The notes: a model not told the origin generated them from the letters alone. Numbered from the stretch's first letter, positions 7,977-17,367 are shown. The stretch: DNA of 64,000 nucleotides from Gordonibacter faecis (GCF_030077735.1 NZ_JASJEU010000022.1:62001-126000); one strand, 5' to 3'. Translations and numbers: made by a program.

Positions 7977-8705
7977 ATGGCGGGATTCACCATAACCATC
8001 GCCGGCGATTCGGCACTCAACCTGGAGTTTGCGCACACCATCTCACCTGAGACGAGCGCAAAAATTCGCCTGGCTGCGGAAAATCTGACGGACGACCCTA
8101 TTGAGGGCATCACGGAACTCGTCCCCACTTTCTGCTCACTTATGGTGTATTACAACCCGCTCACCATCTCGTTTGATGAACTGGCAACACGCCTGCGCGG
8201 AAAGCTGCGCGATGTGGGCGAAGCCGATCTCAGCGTGCGCAAAATCGTGCAGATTCCCGTGTGTTACGGCGGCGATTTCGGCCCCGATTTGCCTGCCGTG
8301 GCCGCTCATGCGGGCCTCGACGAAAGCGAAGTGATGCGGCTGCACTCCGCACACGACTACCTTATTGATATGCTGGGCTTCCTGCCCGGCTTCGCCTACC
8401 TGGGTGGGCTGGACGAGAGGCTGCACACGCCGCGTCTGGCCGTGCCGCGCACGCGCATCGAACCAGGCAGTGTGGGCATTGGCGGCGCGCAGACCGGCAT
8501 CTACCCGCTGGCCTCGCCCGGCGGCTGGCAGATCATTGGCCGCACACCGCTGCGCCCGTACGACCCCGACCGCGAAGAACCCATCCTGTACGCGGCGGGC
8601 GAGTACCTGCGCTTCACCCCCATCTCGGCCGACGAATACGCGGCCATCGAGGCGCAGCTGGCGGCCGGCACCTACGAGTACACCACCTTCGTGGAGGGCG
8701 AGTAA
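7977..8705 (+). CDS. pxpB: 5-oxoprolinase subunit PxpB (KipI-like)
   Basis: 242 residues, matching the family length. Signatures include the HDYLIDMLGFLPGFAYLGGL stretch (~residues 122-142), PRTRIEPGSVGIGG (~160-173) and SPGGWQIIGRTP (~180-191), typical of the cyclophilin-like KipI/PxpB fold. With PxpA and PxpC it hydrolyses 5-oxoproline (pyroglutamate) to glutamate using ATP. The start has gggacggaggc upstream. The stop is one base before the pxpC ATG. Confidence 0.93.
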   Translation: MAGFTITIAGDSALNLEFAHTISPETSAKIRLAAENLTDDPIEGITELVPTFCSLMVYYNPLTISFDELATRLRGKLRDVGEADLSVRKIVQIPVCYGGDFGPDLPAVAAHAGLDESEVMRLHSAHDYLIDMLGFLPGFAYLGGLDERLHTPRLAVPRTRIEPGSVGIGGAQTGIYPLASPGGWQIIGRTPLRPYDPDREEPILYAAGEYLRFTPISADEYAAIEAQLAAGTYEYTTFVEGE

Positions 8706-8706
8706 C

Positions 8707-9852
8707 ATGGGTCTCGTCGTGAAGAAACCGGGCGTCATCACCACCGTCCAGGACAAGGGCCGCTTCGGCTACCAGGGCAGCGGCTTCGCCACCAACGGCG
8801 TGATGGATCACCGCGCCTTCGCCATAGCCAACCTGCTGGTGGAGAACGACCCCAACGCGCCCGTGCTGGAGTTTGCCCTGGCAGGCCCCACGCTGCGCTT
8901 CACCACGAACACGTTTGTGGCCATTACGGGCGGCGACTTCTCGCCCACTATCGACGGCAAGCCGGTGCCCCTGTACACGGCGCTCATGGTGCGCCGCGGC
9001 TCCATCCTGCGCTTCGGCGCGTCGAAGACGGGCTGCTACGGCTACCTGGCCATCGCGGGCGGTAGCATCCGCGTGCCCGAGGTCATGGGAAGCCGCTCGA
9101 CCAACCTCAAATGTGAGCTGGGCGGGTGGAAGGGTCGTGCGCTCGCCGCGGGCGACTACCTCCCCTTCGCCACGAAGGGTGTGGATTTCCTGCCCAACCT
9201 GGGCTCGCACCGCATTGAGGGCGACCCGTATTACGGCTTTGGCAAGGACGAAATTGTGGTGCGCGTGGTGCCCGGGCCTCAGGAAGAAATGTTCACCGAG
9301 GCGGGCGTCGAAACGTTTTACACCCAAGCGTACACTGCCACCACGAAGTGCGACCGTATGGGCTATCGTCTGGACGGGCCGGAAATTGAGACGCGGCACG
9401 GGTCGGACATCATTTCCGACGGCATTGCGTTCGGCGCGGTGCAGGTGCCCTCTCACGGACGCCCCATCATCATGCTGGCCGACCGCCAAACTACCGGCGG
9501 TTATGCAAAGATAGGCACCATTGCGACGGTTGATATTCCGAAGTTGGTGCAGCGCCCGCCGGGAAGCCGCGTACGCTTCGAGCGTGTGTCGGTACAGGAG
9601 GCGCAGCGCCTACTGAGGGCCGAAGCGCGCCAGATGGATCAGCTCATGCTGAAGGTGCGCCGCCCCAGCGCCGACGGCATTTCGCCCCGACGGACAGCCC
9701 GCCGCTTGGCACCCATCCTGGAGGCCCAGGCCCAGCGCATGCAGGCCGACACATTGTGGATTGACCGCGCGAACCGAGACGAACGAGTGGGACGACGCAA
9801 CGATTTGACAAGCGCGTCGTACGAAACCGCCGCTCAGCGACCCACCGAGTAA
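8707..9852 (+). CDS. pxpC: 5-oxoprolinase subunit PxpC (KipA-like)
   Basis: 381 residues. The N-terminus (PGVITTVQDKGRFGYQGSG) and later segments (ITGGDFSPTIDGKPV; LAIAGGSIRVPEVMGSRST) are typical of the biotin-dependent-carboxylase-like PxpC/KipA family. The frame is open upstream through pxpB, but ATG 8707 follows gtggagggcgag and gives the family length. The C-terminal ~60 residues after SRVRFERVSVQEAQ are Arg/Ala-rich. It works with PxpA and PxpB in ATP-dependent cleavage of 5-oxoproline. Confidence 0.93.
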   Translation: MGLVVKKPGVITTVQDKGRFGYQGSGFATNGVMDHRAFAIANLLVENDPNAPVLEFALAGPTLRFTTNTFVAITGGDFSPTIDGKPVPLYTALMVRRGSILRFGASKTGCYGYLAIAGGSIRVPEVMGSRSTNLKCELGGWKGRALAAGDYLPFATKGVDFLPNLGSHRIEGDPYYGFGKDEIVVRVVPGPQEEMFTEAGVETFYTQAYTATTKCDRMGYRLDGPEIETRHGSDIISDGIAFGAVQVPSHGRPIIMLADRQTTGGYAKIGTIATVDIPKLVQRPPGSRVRFERVSVQEAQRLLRAEARQMDQLMLKVRRPSADGISPRRTARRLAPILEAQAQRMQADTLWIDRANRDERVGRRNDLTSASYETAAQRPTE

Positions 9853-9889
9853 TCGGCTCGACCGGATAAGAATGCGAGGAATAAGCGAC

Positions 9890-10357
9890 ATGGACACGAA
9901 AGCCATCGAAGAACTGATCGCCATCATGGACAAGGCCGAGCTCACCGCCCTGCGCGTGGACGACGGCACCCAAAAAATTGAGCTGGAGCGCAATCACGGG
10001 CCGCTGTCGTCTTCTGCACTACCGCTTATGGCCGACCGCGTGAGCGCGCTTCTGGCCGGCAAAACCGAAAGCCACGAAGCCGCCGCGCTGGAAGACGTGG
10101 ACGAGGACGCCCTCATCGTGCGCAGCCCCATGGTAGGCATGTTCTACCTTGCGCCGAGCCCCGACGAGGATCCGTTCGTCAAGGTGGGCCAGGAGGTGCT
10201 GTCCGGTCAGACGCTGGCCATTGTGGAGGCCATGAAGATGATGAACGAGATCACCGCACCAGCGCCTGGCGTGGTGGTGGAGGTGCTGGCCGCCAACGGA
10301 GCCCAGGTGGAGTACGACCAGCCGCTGTTCCGCATCGCCACCGCCGAAGCGCGCTAG
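9890..10357 (+). CDS. accB: Biotin carboxyl carrier protein
   Basis: 155 residues. The biotin acceptor is Lys116 in EAMKMMNE; the C-terminal ~80 residues form the biotinyl/lipoyl hammerhead domain. The N-terminal helix (KAIEELIAIMDKAELTALRV) is that of AccB, and a linker of ~35 residues joins the two. ATG 9890 is favoured over ATG 9872 because gcgagga precedes it. It lies between pxpC and accC, 37 bp and 12 bp away. It may serve a carboxylase specific to this operon, as no carboxyltransferase gene lies in the window. Confidence 0.92.
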   Translation: MDTKAIEELIAIMDKAELTALRVDDGTQKIELERNHGPLSSSALPLMADRVSALLAGKTESHEAAALEDVDEDALIVRSPMVGMFYLAPSPDEDPFVKVGQEVLSGQTLAIVEAMKMMNEITAPAPGVVVEVLAANGAQVEYDQPLFRIATAEAR

Positions 10358-10369
10358 GCGGGTCGCGCC

Positions 10370-11719
10370 ATGTTCGACAAGATTCTCATAGCGAACCGCG
10401 GCGAAATAGCCGTGCGCATTATCCGCGCGTGCCGCGCGATGGGCATCAAAACCGTGGCCGTGTACTCCACGGCCGACAAGCATTCGCTGCATGTGTATTT
10501 GGCTGACGAAAGCGTGTGCATCGGGCCGCCAGCTGCGCGCGATTCTTACCTCAACATTGCCGCCATCCTGTCGGCCGCGAAGGGCACGGGCGCGCAGGCC
10601 ATTCACCCCGGCTACGGCTTTCTGTCCGAAAACTCCACGTTCGCGAAGCTGTGCCGCGAGAACGATATTGTGTTCATTGGACCTGCTCCCGAGGTCATCG
10701 ACCGCATGGGCAACAAGAGCCAGGCACGCAAAACCATGATGGAAGCGGGCGTGCCCGTGGTGCCCGGCACAAAAGACCCGGTGCATCACCCCGAAGAGGC
10801 GCTGGCGTTGGCGCGCGAGATTGGCTGGCCCATCATGATTAAGGCGTCTTCGGGCGGCGGCGGTAAGGGCATGCGCGTGAGCCTGGACGAGCGCGACTTC
10901 GCCGAGCAGTTCAGCATTGCGCAGCGCGAAAGCGTGGGCGCGTTCGGCGACAACACCATGTATCTGGAGCGCTGCGTGATGAACCCGCGCCACGTGGAAG
11001 TGCAGGTTATTGCCGACACGTACGGCACCGTGGTGGCGCTTGGCGAGCGTGACTGTTCCGTGCAGCGCAACCACCAGAAGATGATTGAGGAAAGCCCCTC
11101 GCCCGTGCTGACCGAGCAGGTGCGCGCCGAAATGCTGGATGCCGCCGTGCGCGCGACCCAGGCCGTGGGCTATACCTCGGCTGGCACTATTGAGTTTCTG
11201 CTGGACGACCAGCTGAATTACTACTTCATGGAAATGAACACGCGCATTCAGGTGGAGCACCCCGTGACCGAGATGGTGACGGGCACCGACCTCGTGCAGG
11301 AGATGATTCGCGTGGCGGCGGGCGACCCGCTCACGTTCACACAGGAGGACATCACCTACCGCGGCCACGCCATCGAGTGTCGCGTGAACGCCGAGCAGCC
11401 CGAGCGCGGATTTTTGCCCTCACCGGGCACTATCCTACAGATGCACCTGCCCGGCGGCAACGGCGTGCGCGTGGACACCGCCGCTTACGACGGCTACGAG
11501 ATCACGCCCTACTACGATTCAATGATTGCCAAGGTAATAGTACACGGCGGCGACCGCACCGAGGCCATCGCGAAGATGCGCACCGCCCTGGAAGAGATGG
11601 TGGTGGTGGGCGTGAAGACGAACCTCGACTTCCAGTACGCCATCATGGAAAACGAAACCTTCGCCGCCGGCCTTGCCGACACCAGCTTTATTGAGCGGTT
11701 CCTAAAGGGCGAGGTGTAG
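10370..11719 (+). CDS. accC: Biotin carboxylase subunit
   Basis: 449 residues, the usual AccC length. N-terminal FDKILIANRGEIAVRIIRA, the ATP-grasp glycine loop SSGGGGKGMRV (~residues 161-171), and the catalytic region FMEMNTRIQVEHPVTEMVTG (~286-305) are intact. It carboxylates biotin on AccB with ATP and bicarbonate. It sits 12 bp after accB and within the 5-oxoprolinase operon. The family is shared with propionyl- and pyruvate-carboxylases, so the downstream acceptor is open. Confidence 0.93.
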   Translation: MFDKILIANRGEIAVRIIRACRAMGIKTVAVYSTADKHSLHVYLADESVCIGPPAARDSYLNIAAILSAAKGTGAQAIHPGYGFLSENSTFAKLCRENDIVFIGPAPEVIDRMGNKSQARKTMMEAGVPVVPGTKDPVHHPEEALALAREIGWPIMIKASSGGGGKGMRVSLDERDFAEQFSIAQRESVGAFGDNTMYLERCVMNPRHVEVQVIADTYGTVVALGERDCSVQRNHQKMIEESPSPVLTEQVRAEMLDAAVRATQAVGYTSAGTIEFLLDDQLNYYFMEMNTRIQVEHPVTEMVTGTDLVQEMIRVAAGDPLTFTQEDITYRGHAIECRVNAEQPERGFLPSPGTILQMHLPGGNGVRVDTAAYDGYEITPYYDSMIAKVIVHGGDRTEAIAKMRTALEEMVVVGVKTNLDFQYAIMENETFAAGLADTSFIERFLKGEV

Positions 11720-11766
11720 CGGCCGCCTTCGAATTACCAGGTTTTCGTACGTGAAAGGGGTACGCC

Positions 11767-12606
11767 ATGTTGAATACGCCGGTTCCTACCAAGCCTGAGG
11801 GCGTTGCCGATGAGGTGTGGACGCAGATGCTGTCCGCATCACCCGTGGAGGCGCGGCGGCTTATTCGCACGGGTGCGTTCGCGGCCCCGACCAGCGGGCT
11901 TTGCCCCGGGTATGCGCAGGCGAACCTCATTGTGCTGCCGCGCGAGCAAGCCTACGACTTTCTGCTGTTTGCGCAGCGCAACCCCAAGCCGTGCCCGCTG
12001 CTGGAAGTGACCGAGGTGGGCGCGCGTGAGGCGACGCTCTGTGCCACCGACTGCGACATTGCCACCGATTTCCCGCGCTACCGCATCTACGAGCACGGCG
12101 AACTGGTGGCCGAAGTGGAGAACGTCGCGGACTATTGGCGCGATGACCTGGTGTCATTCGTGATTGGCTGCTCGTTCTCGTTCGAGAGTGAGCTTATTGA
12201 GGCCGGCATTGAGATGCGCCACAACACACAGGGCCGCAACGTGTCCATGTACCTGACCGGCGTGGACTGCGTGCCGGCCGGCAGCATGTCCGGCAAGATG
12301 GTGATGTCCATGCGCCCCATCCCGCATGACCAGGTGGTGAAGGCGGTGCAGATCTCCGGCGCCATACCGAAGGTGCACGGCGCGCCCATCCACATTGGCG
12401 ACCCGTCCGCCATTGGCGTGCGCGACCTTGCGCACCCCGAGTTCGGCGACCCGGTGGACATCCACGAGGGCGAAGTCCCCGTGTTCTGGGCCTGCGGCGT
12501 TACCCCTCAGTCCATCGTGATGAACAGCAAGCCCCCCTTCGCCATCACTCACGCCCCCGGCTGCATGCTCATTACCGACACGAAGAACATTGACCTGAAG
12601 GAATAA
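11767..12606 (+). CDS. DUF1445 / YcsI-family putative hydro-lyase
   Basis: 279 residues, family length. Central motifs (GCSFSFESELIEAGIEMRHN and NVSMYLTGVDCVPAG) and the C-terminal CGVTPQSIVMNSKPPFAITHAPGCMLITD region mark the DUF1445 family. In Bacillus the homologue ycsI sits in the same operon as the 5-oxoprolinase genes (established context), and the family is related to the N-terminal part of mammalian D-glutamate cyclase. A role in forming or processing oxoproline or its D-isomer is therefore reasonable, but the activity is not shown by the sequence. agggg lies upstream of the ATG. Confidence 0.85.
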   Translation: MLNTPVPTKPEGVADEVWTQMLSASPVEARRLIRTGAFAAPTSGLCPGYAQANLIVLPREQAYDFLLFAQRNPKPCPLLEVTEVGAREATLCATDCDIATDFPRYRIYEHGELVAEVENVADYWRDDLVSFVIGCSFSFESELIEAGIEMRHNTQGRNVSMYLTGVDCVPAGSMSGKMVMSMRPIPHDQVVKAVQISGAIPKVHGAPIHIGDPSAIGVRDLAHPEFGDPVDIHEGEVPVFWACGVTPQSIVMNSKPPFAITHAPGCMLITDTKNIDLKE

Positions 12607-12647
12607 CTTTTATTCGGATTACGCGACAGGAAGCCGAGGAGCCTGCT

Positions 12648-13412
12648 ATGTATAGAATCGACCTTAACAGCGACTTGGGCGAGAGTTTTGGGCGCTACAC
12701 GCTGGGGATGGACAATGAGATAATCCCGCTGGTTTCCAGCGCGAACGTGGCGTGCGGGCAGCATGCGGGGGATCCGCTGGTCATGCGCGATACCGTGCGA
12801 CTGGCGGCCGACGCGGGCATTGCCATTGGCGCGCACCCCGGGTACCCCGACCTGCAAGGCTTTGGTCGGCGCGATATGCACCTGTCGCCCGATGAGGCGT
12901 ACTCATACATGTTGTACCAGATAGGAGCGCTGCAGGCGTTCTGCGCCGCGTCGGGCGTGCCGCTTTCACACGTGAAGCCCCACGGCCAGCTGTACAACCA
13001 CGCCGCCGTGGATGCCGAATTGGCCGCCGCCCTGGCGCAAGCCGTGCGCGATGTGGACGACCGCCTGGTGTTGGTGGGCCTGGCGAATAGTGCGCTTATC
13101 GACGAGGGCCGCAAGCTGGGCTTGGTCACGGCTGAGGAATTCTTCACCGACCGCAACTACACCGACGAGGGACGTCTGGTCAGCCGCAACGACCCCGCCG
13201 CGCTCATCCGCGACGAAGAGGTGGCCATCGAGCGCGTGAAGAATGCCATCCGCGACGGCGCCATCCTGTCCGTCACCGGCAAGCTGGTTGACCTGCACCC
13301 CGACACCATCTGCGTGCACGGCGACTCCCCCACCGCCCTTGCGTTCGTCCGCCGCATCCGCCAAGCCTTGGAAGAAGACGGCATAGTCATCAAACCTGTC
13401 CGCGCGGAATAG
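12648..13412 (+). CDS. pxpA: 5-oxoprolinase subunit PxpA (LamB/YcsF family)
   Basis: 254 residues. The family metal/substrate signatures are intact: DLNSDLGESFG (residues 4-14), SANVACGQHAGDP (~31-43), GAHPGYPDLQGFGRR (~61-75) and SHVKPHGQLYNHAA (~107-120). It supplies the hydrolase-like subunit of the three-part 5-oxoprolinase. gccgaggag precedes the ATG. It is the last gene of the operon begun by pxpB. Confidence 0.93.
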   Translation: MYRIDLNSDLGESFGRYTLGMDNEIIPLVSSANVACGQHAGDPLVMRDTVRLAADAGIAIGAHPGYPDLQGFGRRDMHLSPDEAYSYMLYQIGALQAFCAASGVPLSHVKPHGQLYNHAAVDAELAAALAQAVRDVDDRLVLVGLANSALIDEGRKLGLVTAEEFFTDRNYTDEGRLVSRNDPAALIRDEEVAIERVKNAIRDGAILSVTGKLVDLHPDTICVHGDSPTALAFVRRIRQALEEDGIVIKPVRAE

Positions 13413-13492
13413 TGGGCTTTTGAGCTGGGATTGAGTGTGGCTAGCAGCGCCGTGACTCACGCTGGCGAGTTGGCGCGGTGCTTGGTGACAGC

Positions 13493-13978
13493 TTAGCTTG
13501 CGAGGTCGCTGGGTTTGACGCCGAGGCCGTCGGCCAGCTTGCAGAGGATGTCGAAACTGGCGTTGCGCTGGGCTTTCTCAACTTTGGCGAGATACGAGCG
13601 CTCGACGTGCGTTTTCTCGGAGAGGTGTTGCTGGGTCATGTCCTGCGCCAGACGTAGTGCGAGGATGTTCGCGCCCAGTTGCTTGCTGCGCTGTTCAATG
13701 CTGGGAGCGTCGTCGATGCGTGGAAGTTGGTCGGGCAGTGGCTGGTCACTCAGCAGCAGGTCAACGCTCACCTGAAGTCCATCGGCAATCCTGCACAGCA
13801 TGTCAAACCCAACATTGCGTGTGCCGCTTTCCACGCGGCTGAGGTACGCCCGGCCCATTGCAACGTCCTGCGATAAGCGCACCTGAGAAAGGCCTCGCTG
13901 CTTGCGAAGCATCCGTATACGCTCCCCCAGGTTTGTTCGCCGCTCCACCGTATCCATCATGCCGCCAGTGTACGCCAT
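13493..13978 (-). CDS. Tandem XRE-type helix-turn-helix regulator
   Basis: 161 residues with two full XRE (Cro/CI) HTH domains in a row: residues ~18-78 (LSQVRLSQDVAMGRAYLSRV) and ~98-158 (MTQQHLSEKTHVERSYLAKV). The two are clearly similar and probably arose by duplication. No ligand or dimerisation domain is added. ATG 13978 is chosen because gggggg lies 8 nt upstream; ATGs 13957 and 13960 and a TTG at 14008 are alternatives. Targets are unknown; it is convergent with pxpA and lies downstream of leuS. Confidence 0.85.
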   Translation of the reverse strand: MAYTGGMMDTVERRTNLGERIRMLRKQRGLSQVRLSQDVAMGRAYLSRVESGTRNVGFDMLCRIADGLQVSVDLLLSDQPLPDQLPRIDDAPSIEQRSKQLGANILALRLAQDMTQQHLSEKTHVERSYLAKVEKAQRNASFDILCKLADGLGVKPSDLAS

Positions 13979-14078
13979 CGGACTAATCCCCCCGTCCGAT
14001 ATAGGCAAAGACTTGGGGATTATATTTTGCTGGCGTGATTTCTTGCCTGTTTGCGGGGGAACGGTGGTGGTTTGGGTA

Positions 14079-14115
14079 GAGAAAAGGCGGCTCGGGAAAG
14101 GTCCGGGCCGCCTTT
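14079..14115 (-). terminator. leuS intrinsic terminator
   Basis: AAAGGCGGC (14083-14091) and GCCGCCTTT (14107-14115) form a perfect 9-bp stem. On the minus strand it is followed by TTCTC, 25 bp after the leuS stop. Confidence 0.75.
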
Positions 14116-14140
14116 GTAGGGCGTTGGGTTTGCAATGCTG

Positions 14141-16720
14141 TTACTTGGCGACGATGTTCACCAGGCGGCCGGGGACGACGACGACCTTCTTGACGTCCTT
14201 GCCGGCGAGGGCGGCTTCGGCGGCGGCGAGGGCGGTGGACTTGATATCGTCCTCGGGGGCGTCGGCGTCCACCATGATCTTGGCTTTCACCTTGCCGTTC
14301 ACCTGTACGGCCAGTTCCACCTCGTCGGCTTTGGCTTGCTCGGGGTCGAACTCCGGCCACGGCTGGGTATGCACGGAGCCTTCGCGGCCCAGCACGTCGT
14401 GCCACAGCTCCTCGGCCCAGTGCGGCGCGATGGGAGCCATCAGTTTCACGATGACCTCAGCCACCTCCGGGTCGATGGAGCGGGAACCCTCGCAGGCGGC
14501 GCGCTCTTCCGGCGAGCACTTGCGCAGGTAGTCGCTTGCAGCGTTCGTCAACTCCATGATGGCGGCAATAGCGGTGTTGAAATTGTTGCGGTCGAAATCG
14601 TCGACCACCTTGCCCGCCACGCGATGGCGCTCACGCACAAGCGTCTTCAGCGCTTCGATGCCCTGCTCCTCGGTGGCGCCTTCCTGGTAGAGCGTCTCGT
14701 CGTCGGCCTTACCCACGAGGTCGTTCACGATGCGCCACGCGCGGTTCATGAACTTGTAGATGCCGGCAAGGCCGCCCTCGTCCCACAGCAAGTCCTTGTC
14801 GGGCGGGGCCATGAACAGGATGTACGCGCGCACGGCATCGGCGCCGTACTCGGCGATCATGTCTTCGGGCGCAATGACGTTGCCCTTCGACTTGCTCATG
14901 GTTTCGCCGTTTTCGTCCTTCACCATGCCTTGGCAGAGCAGGTTTGCGAAGGGCTCGTCGAAATCCACCTGACCCAGGTCACGCAGCACTTTCGTGAAGA
15001 AGCGGCTGTACAGAAGGTGCAGGATGGCGTGTTCGATGCCGCCGATGTACTGGTCAACCGGCAGCCAGCGGTTCGCTTTTTCGGGCGCGAACGGCAGATT
15101 TGTGTTGTGCGGGTCGGTGTAGCGCAGGTAGTACCAGCTGGAGCACGTGAAGGTGTCCATGGTGTCCGTCTCGCGCTTCGCCGGGCCGCCGCACACGGGG
15201 CACGTGGTGTTCACGAACGCCTCGTGCGTGGCCAGCGTTTCGCCCGCGGCCAGGTCAATGTCCTCGGGCAGGCGCACCGGCAGGTCGCTTTCGGGCACGG
15301 GCACCAGGCCGCACTCCGGGCAGTGGATGGCCGGGATGGGGTTGCCCCAGTAGCGCTGGCGGCTGATGAGCCAGTCGCGCAGGCGGAATTCCACCTTTTT
15401 GCGGCCCTTACCAGCGGCCTCGAGGTCACCGATAATGGCATCCACGGCCGGGCTGTGCTTGCCACCCGTCATGCCGGTGTACTTCCCGGACTGCACGAGC
15501 ACGCCCTCCGCGTCGTAGGCGTGATCCCAGTCAACCGTGGTCACAACGCGCTCTTGCACGCCGTTGAGCTGGGGATACAGCGGGTCATCTTCGCCCAAGA
15601 TGATGGGAATGATAGGCAGGTCGTACTTGCGCGCGAACTCGAAGTCGCGCTGGTCGCCGCAGGGCACGGCCATGACCGCGCCGGTACCGTAGTCGCTCAC
15701 GATGTAGTCGGCCACCCACACGGGCACCTTCTCGCCGTTAATGGGGTTCACCATATAGCGGCCGGTGAACGCGCCGTGCTTCTCGCGATCGCCCTGGGCT
15801 CGCTCGACGGCGCTCACCTTGGAGGCCTGCTCCACCACGTCGCGCACGGCGTTTTCGTATTCGGTGCCTTCTACCAGGTCCATGAGGCCTGGGTACTCGG
15901 GAGCCAGCAGGAAGAACGAGCAGCCGAACAGCGTGTCGGGGCGCGTAGTGAACACGGTAATGGTGTCGGCCTCGGTGGGATTCGCCGGCACTTCGCCGTC
16001 AAGGTCGCACAGCACGAAGTCCACCTCGGCGCCCTCGCTGCGGCCGATCCAGTTTGCCTGCATCTGCTTGACGCGCTCGGGCCAGCCTTCCAGCTGATCC
16101 AGGTCATCCAGCAATTCCTGCGCGTAATCGGTAATCTTGAAGTACCACTGCGTGAGGTCACGCTTTTCCACTTCACCGTGGCAGCGCCAGCACTGGCCCT
16201 CGGTCACCTGCTCATTCGCAAGCACCGTAGCGCAGTTCGGGCACCAGTTCACCGGCGAATTTCGGCGTTCCACTAGGCCGCGCTTCCAGAACTGCAGGAA
16301 AATCCACTGACCCCAGCGGTAGTACTCCGGGTCGCACGCCACCACGGTGCGGTCCCAGTCGTACGAGAAGCCCATACGCTTGAACGACGCCTTCTGCGTG
16401 TCGATGTTGGCGTACGTCCACTTCGCCGGGTGGCTGTTGTGCTTGATGGCGGCGTTTTCCGCGGGCAGGCCGAACGCGTCCCAGCCCATGGGATGCAGCA
16501 CGTCGAAGCCGCGCATTTTGGAGTAGCGCGCGATGACGTCGCCGATGGTGTAGTTGCGCACGTGCCCCATGTGGATGTCGCCCGAGGGGTACGGGAACAT
16601 TTCCAGCACGTACTTCTTCGGCTTGGAGGCGTCCTCGGTCACTTTGTACAGATCGGTGTCGGCCCACTGCTTCTGCCAACGGGGCTCAATCTCATGCGGA
16701 TTGTAAGGTTTCATGGTCAT
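14141..16720 (-). CDS. leuS: Leucyl-tRNA synthetase
   Basis: 859 residues, full length for bacterial LeuS. The class I HIGH motif is HMGH (residues 50-53, in PYPSGDIHMGHVRNY); the KMSKS motif is MSKSKGN (~residue 607). The CP1 editing domain (~220-420) and a zinc-type cysteine pair (CPVCGG, ~500; HCPECGL, ~470) are visible, with the leucine-specific C-terminal domain at the end. It charges tRNA-Leu in the cytoplasm. The start ATG 16720 follows gacgagga; ATG 16714 is an in-frame alternative. A perfect TATAAT lies ~75 bp upstream. Confidence 0.97.
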   Translation of the reverse strand: MTMKPYNPHEIEPRWQKQWADTDLYKVTEDASKPKKYVLEMFPYPSGDIHMGHVRNYTIGDVIARYSKMRGFDVLHPMGWDAFGLPAENAAIKHNSHPAKWTYANIDTQKASFKRMGFSYDWDRTVVACDPEYYRWGQWIFLQFWKRGLVERRNSPVNWCPNCATVLANEQVTEGQCWRCHGEVEKRDLTQWYFKITDYAQELLDDLDQLEGWPERVKQMQANWIGRSEGAEVDFVLCDLDGEVPANPTEADTITVFTTRPDTLFGCSFFLLAPEYPGLMDLVEGTEYENAVRDVVEQASKVSAVERAQGDREKHGAFTGRYMVNPINGEKVPVWVADYIVSDYGTGAVMAVPCGDQRDFEFARKYDLPIIPIILGEDDPLYPQLNGVQERVVTTVDWDHAYDAEGVLVQSGKYTGMTGGKHSPAVDAIIGDLEAAGKGRKKVEFRLRDWLISRQRYWGNPIPAIHCPECGLVPVPESDLPVRLPEDIDLAAGETLATHEAFVNTTCPVCGGPAKRETDTMDTFTCSSWYYLRYTDPHNTNLPFAPEKANRWLPVDQYIGGIEHAILHLLYSRFFTKVLRDLGQVDFDEPFANLLCQGMVKDENGETMSKSKGNVIAPEDMIAEYGADAVRAYILFMAPPDKDLLWDEGGLAGIYKFMNRAWRIVNDLVGKADDETLYQEGATEEQGIEALKTLVRERHRVAGKVVDDFDRNNFNTAIAAIMELTNAASDYLRKCSPEERAACEGSRSIDPEVAEVIVKLMAPIAPHWAEELWHDVLGREGSVHTQPWPEFDPEQAKADEVELAVQVNGKVKAKIMVDADAPEDDIKSTALAAAEAALAGKDVKKVVVVPGRLVNIVAK

Positions 16721-16795
16721 GGTTATCTGTCCTCGTCAGGTGAGCGCCCACCCGCGCGCGTCCGCGCGGGGGGGCTCGATTCGCGAATGTTCCCT

Positions 16796-16801
16796 ATTAT
16801 A
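16796..16801 (-). promoter_or_regulatory. -10 box of a likely leuS promoter
   Basis: A perfect TATAAT on the minus strand, ~75 bp upstream of the leuS ATG. No good -35 is seen at 16-18 bp. The leader contains the palindrome ATTCGCGAAT (16779-16788) and a GC-rich stem; no T-box features were found. Confidence 0.45.
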
Positions 16802-16863
16802 GTGATATTCGCGCGCTCGCGAAGCGTCAGATCACCATTTCGCAGACGCTGTACACGCTGAGG

Positions 16864-17367
16864 TTATTCTGTGCAGTAGTGCGCCAACTCGGTGTTGAGC
16901 ACGGCTTCGGCCAGATCGGCCGGAAGGATCGTGACATTTCCCTGGTAGTCGTTGACGTTGTCGTCCCAGAACTGCACGATGGTTGCAGCCATGATGCAGT
17001 AGAACGAGAGCATTATCCCATGCTGTTCTTCGAGGGTTCTGACGAACAGAGGGTTGCCCTGAAGGGCGGCCTCCAGCACGGCCAGCTCTTCATCGACCAT
17101 GGGCTCCGGTTCGCCCTGCGGGCCCAGAATGGTAATCACCATCTTCACATTGCCAAAAACGAGTTCAGTTTCTAGCAGGGCTTTCAGTGCCGAAGCCTTG
17201 TTTTCATCCTCGACCGTTATAGTCATGGTATGAGTTTCGTCGTCCGACTCATCCACTTCGCCTACCTGCACCTGCGGATCCCGCCCAAACAAGGCTGCCA
17301 GGCGATGCTGCCACGCAAACCAGGGAGAAGACAGCTGCTCAACTGCTACGTTAGCTTTCGCGCTCAT
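16864..17367 (-). CDS. Hypothetical protein
   Basis: 167 residues, not recognised. It looks soluble and acidic, with alternating strands in the centre (THTMTITVEDENKASALKALL; VKMVITILGPQG) and a helical C-terminal half rich in aromatic residues (MLSFYCIMAATIVQFWDD). No signal peptide or convincing membrane span. Start ATG 17367 has agaggaac upstream, which beats the in-frame codons farther back. It is upstream of leuS in the same direction but ~140 bp away with a leuS -10 box between, so it is probably a separate unit. Confidence 0.7.
   Translation of the reverse strand: MSAKANVAVEQLSSPWFAWQHRLAALFGRDPQVQVGEVDESDDETHTMTITVEDENKASALKALLETELVFGNVKMVITILGPQGEPEPMVDEELAVLEAALQGNPLFVRTLEEQHGIMLSFYCIMAATIVQFWDDNVNDYQGNVTILPADLAEAVLNTELAHYCTE

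Noticed and set aside
10370..11719. accC as part of a pyruvate or propionyl-CoA carboxylase
   Set aside because: It has only the biotin carboxylase length and no fused carrier or transferase domain.
14135..16276. Long open frame on the plus strand opposite leuS
   Set aside because: Antisense shadow typical of high-GC coding DNA; the encoded sequence is His/Val/Arg-rich without a recognisable fold, while leuS is certain.
16721..16863. T-box leader for leuS
   Set aside because: The leader is only ~70 nt after the -10 box and lacks a T-box sequence and specifier loop.
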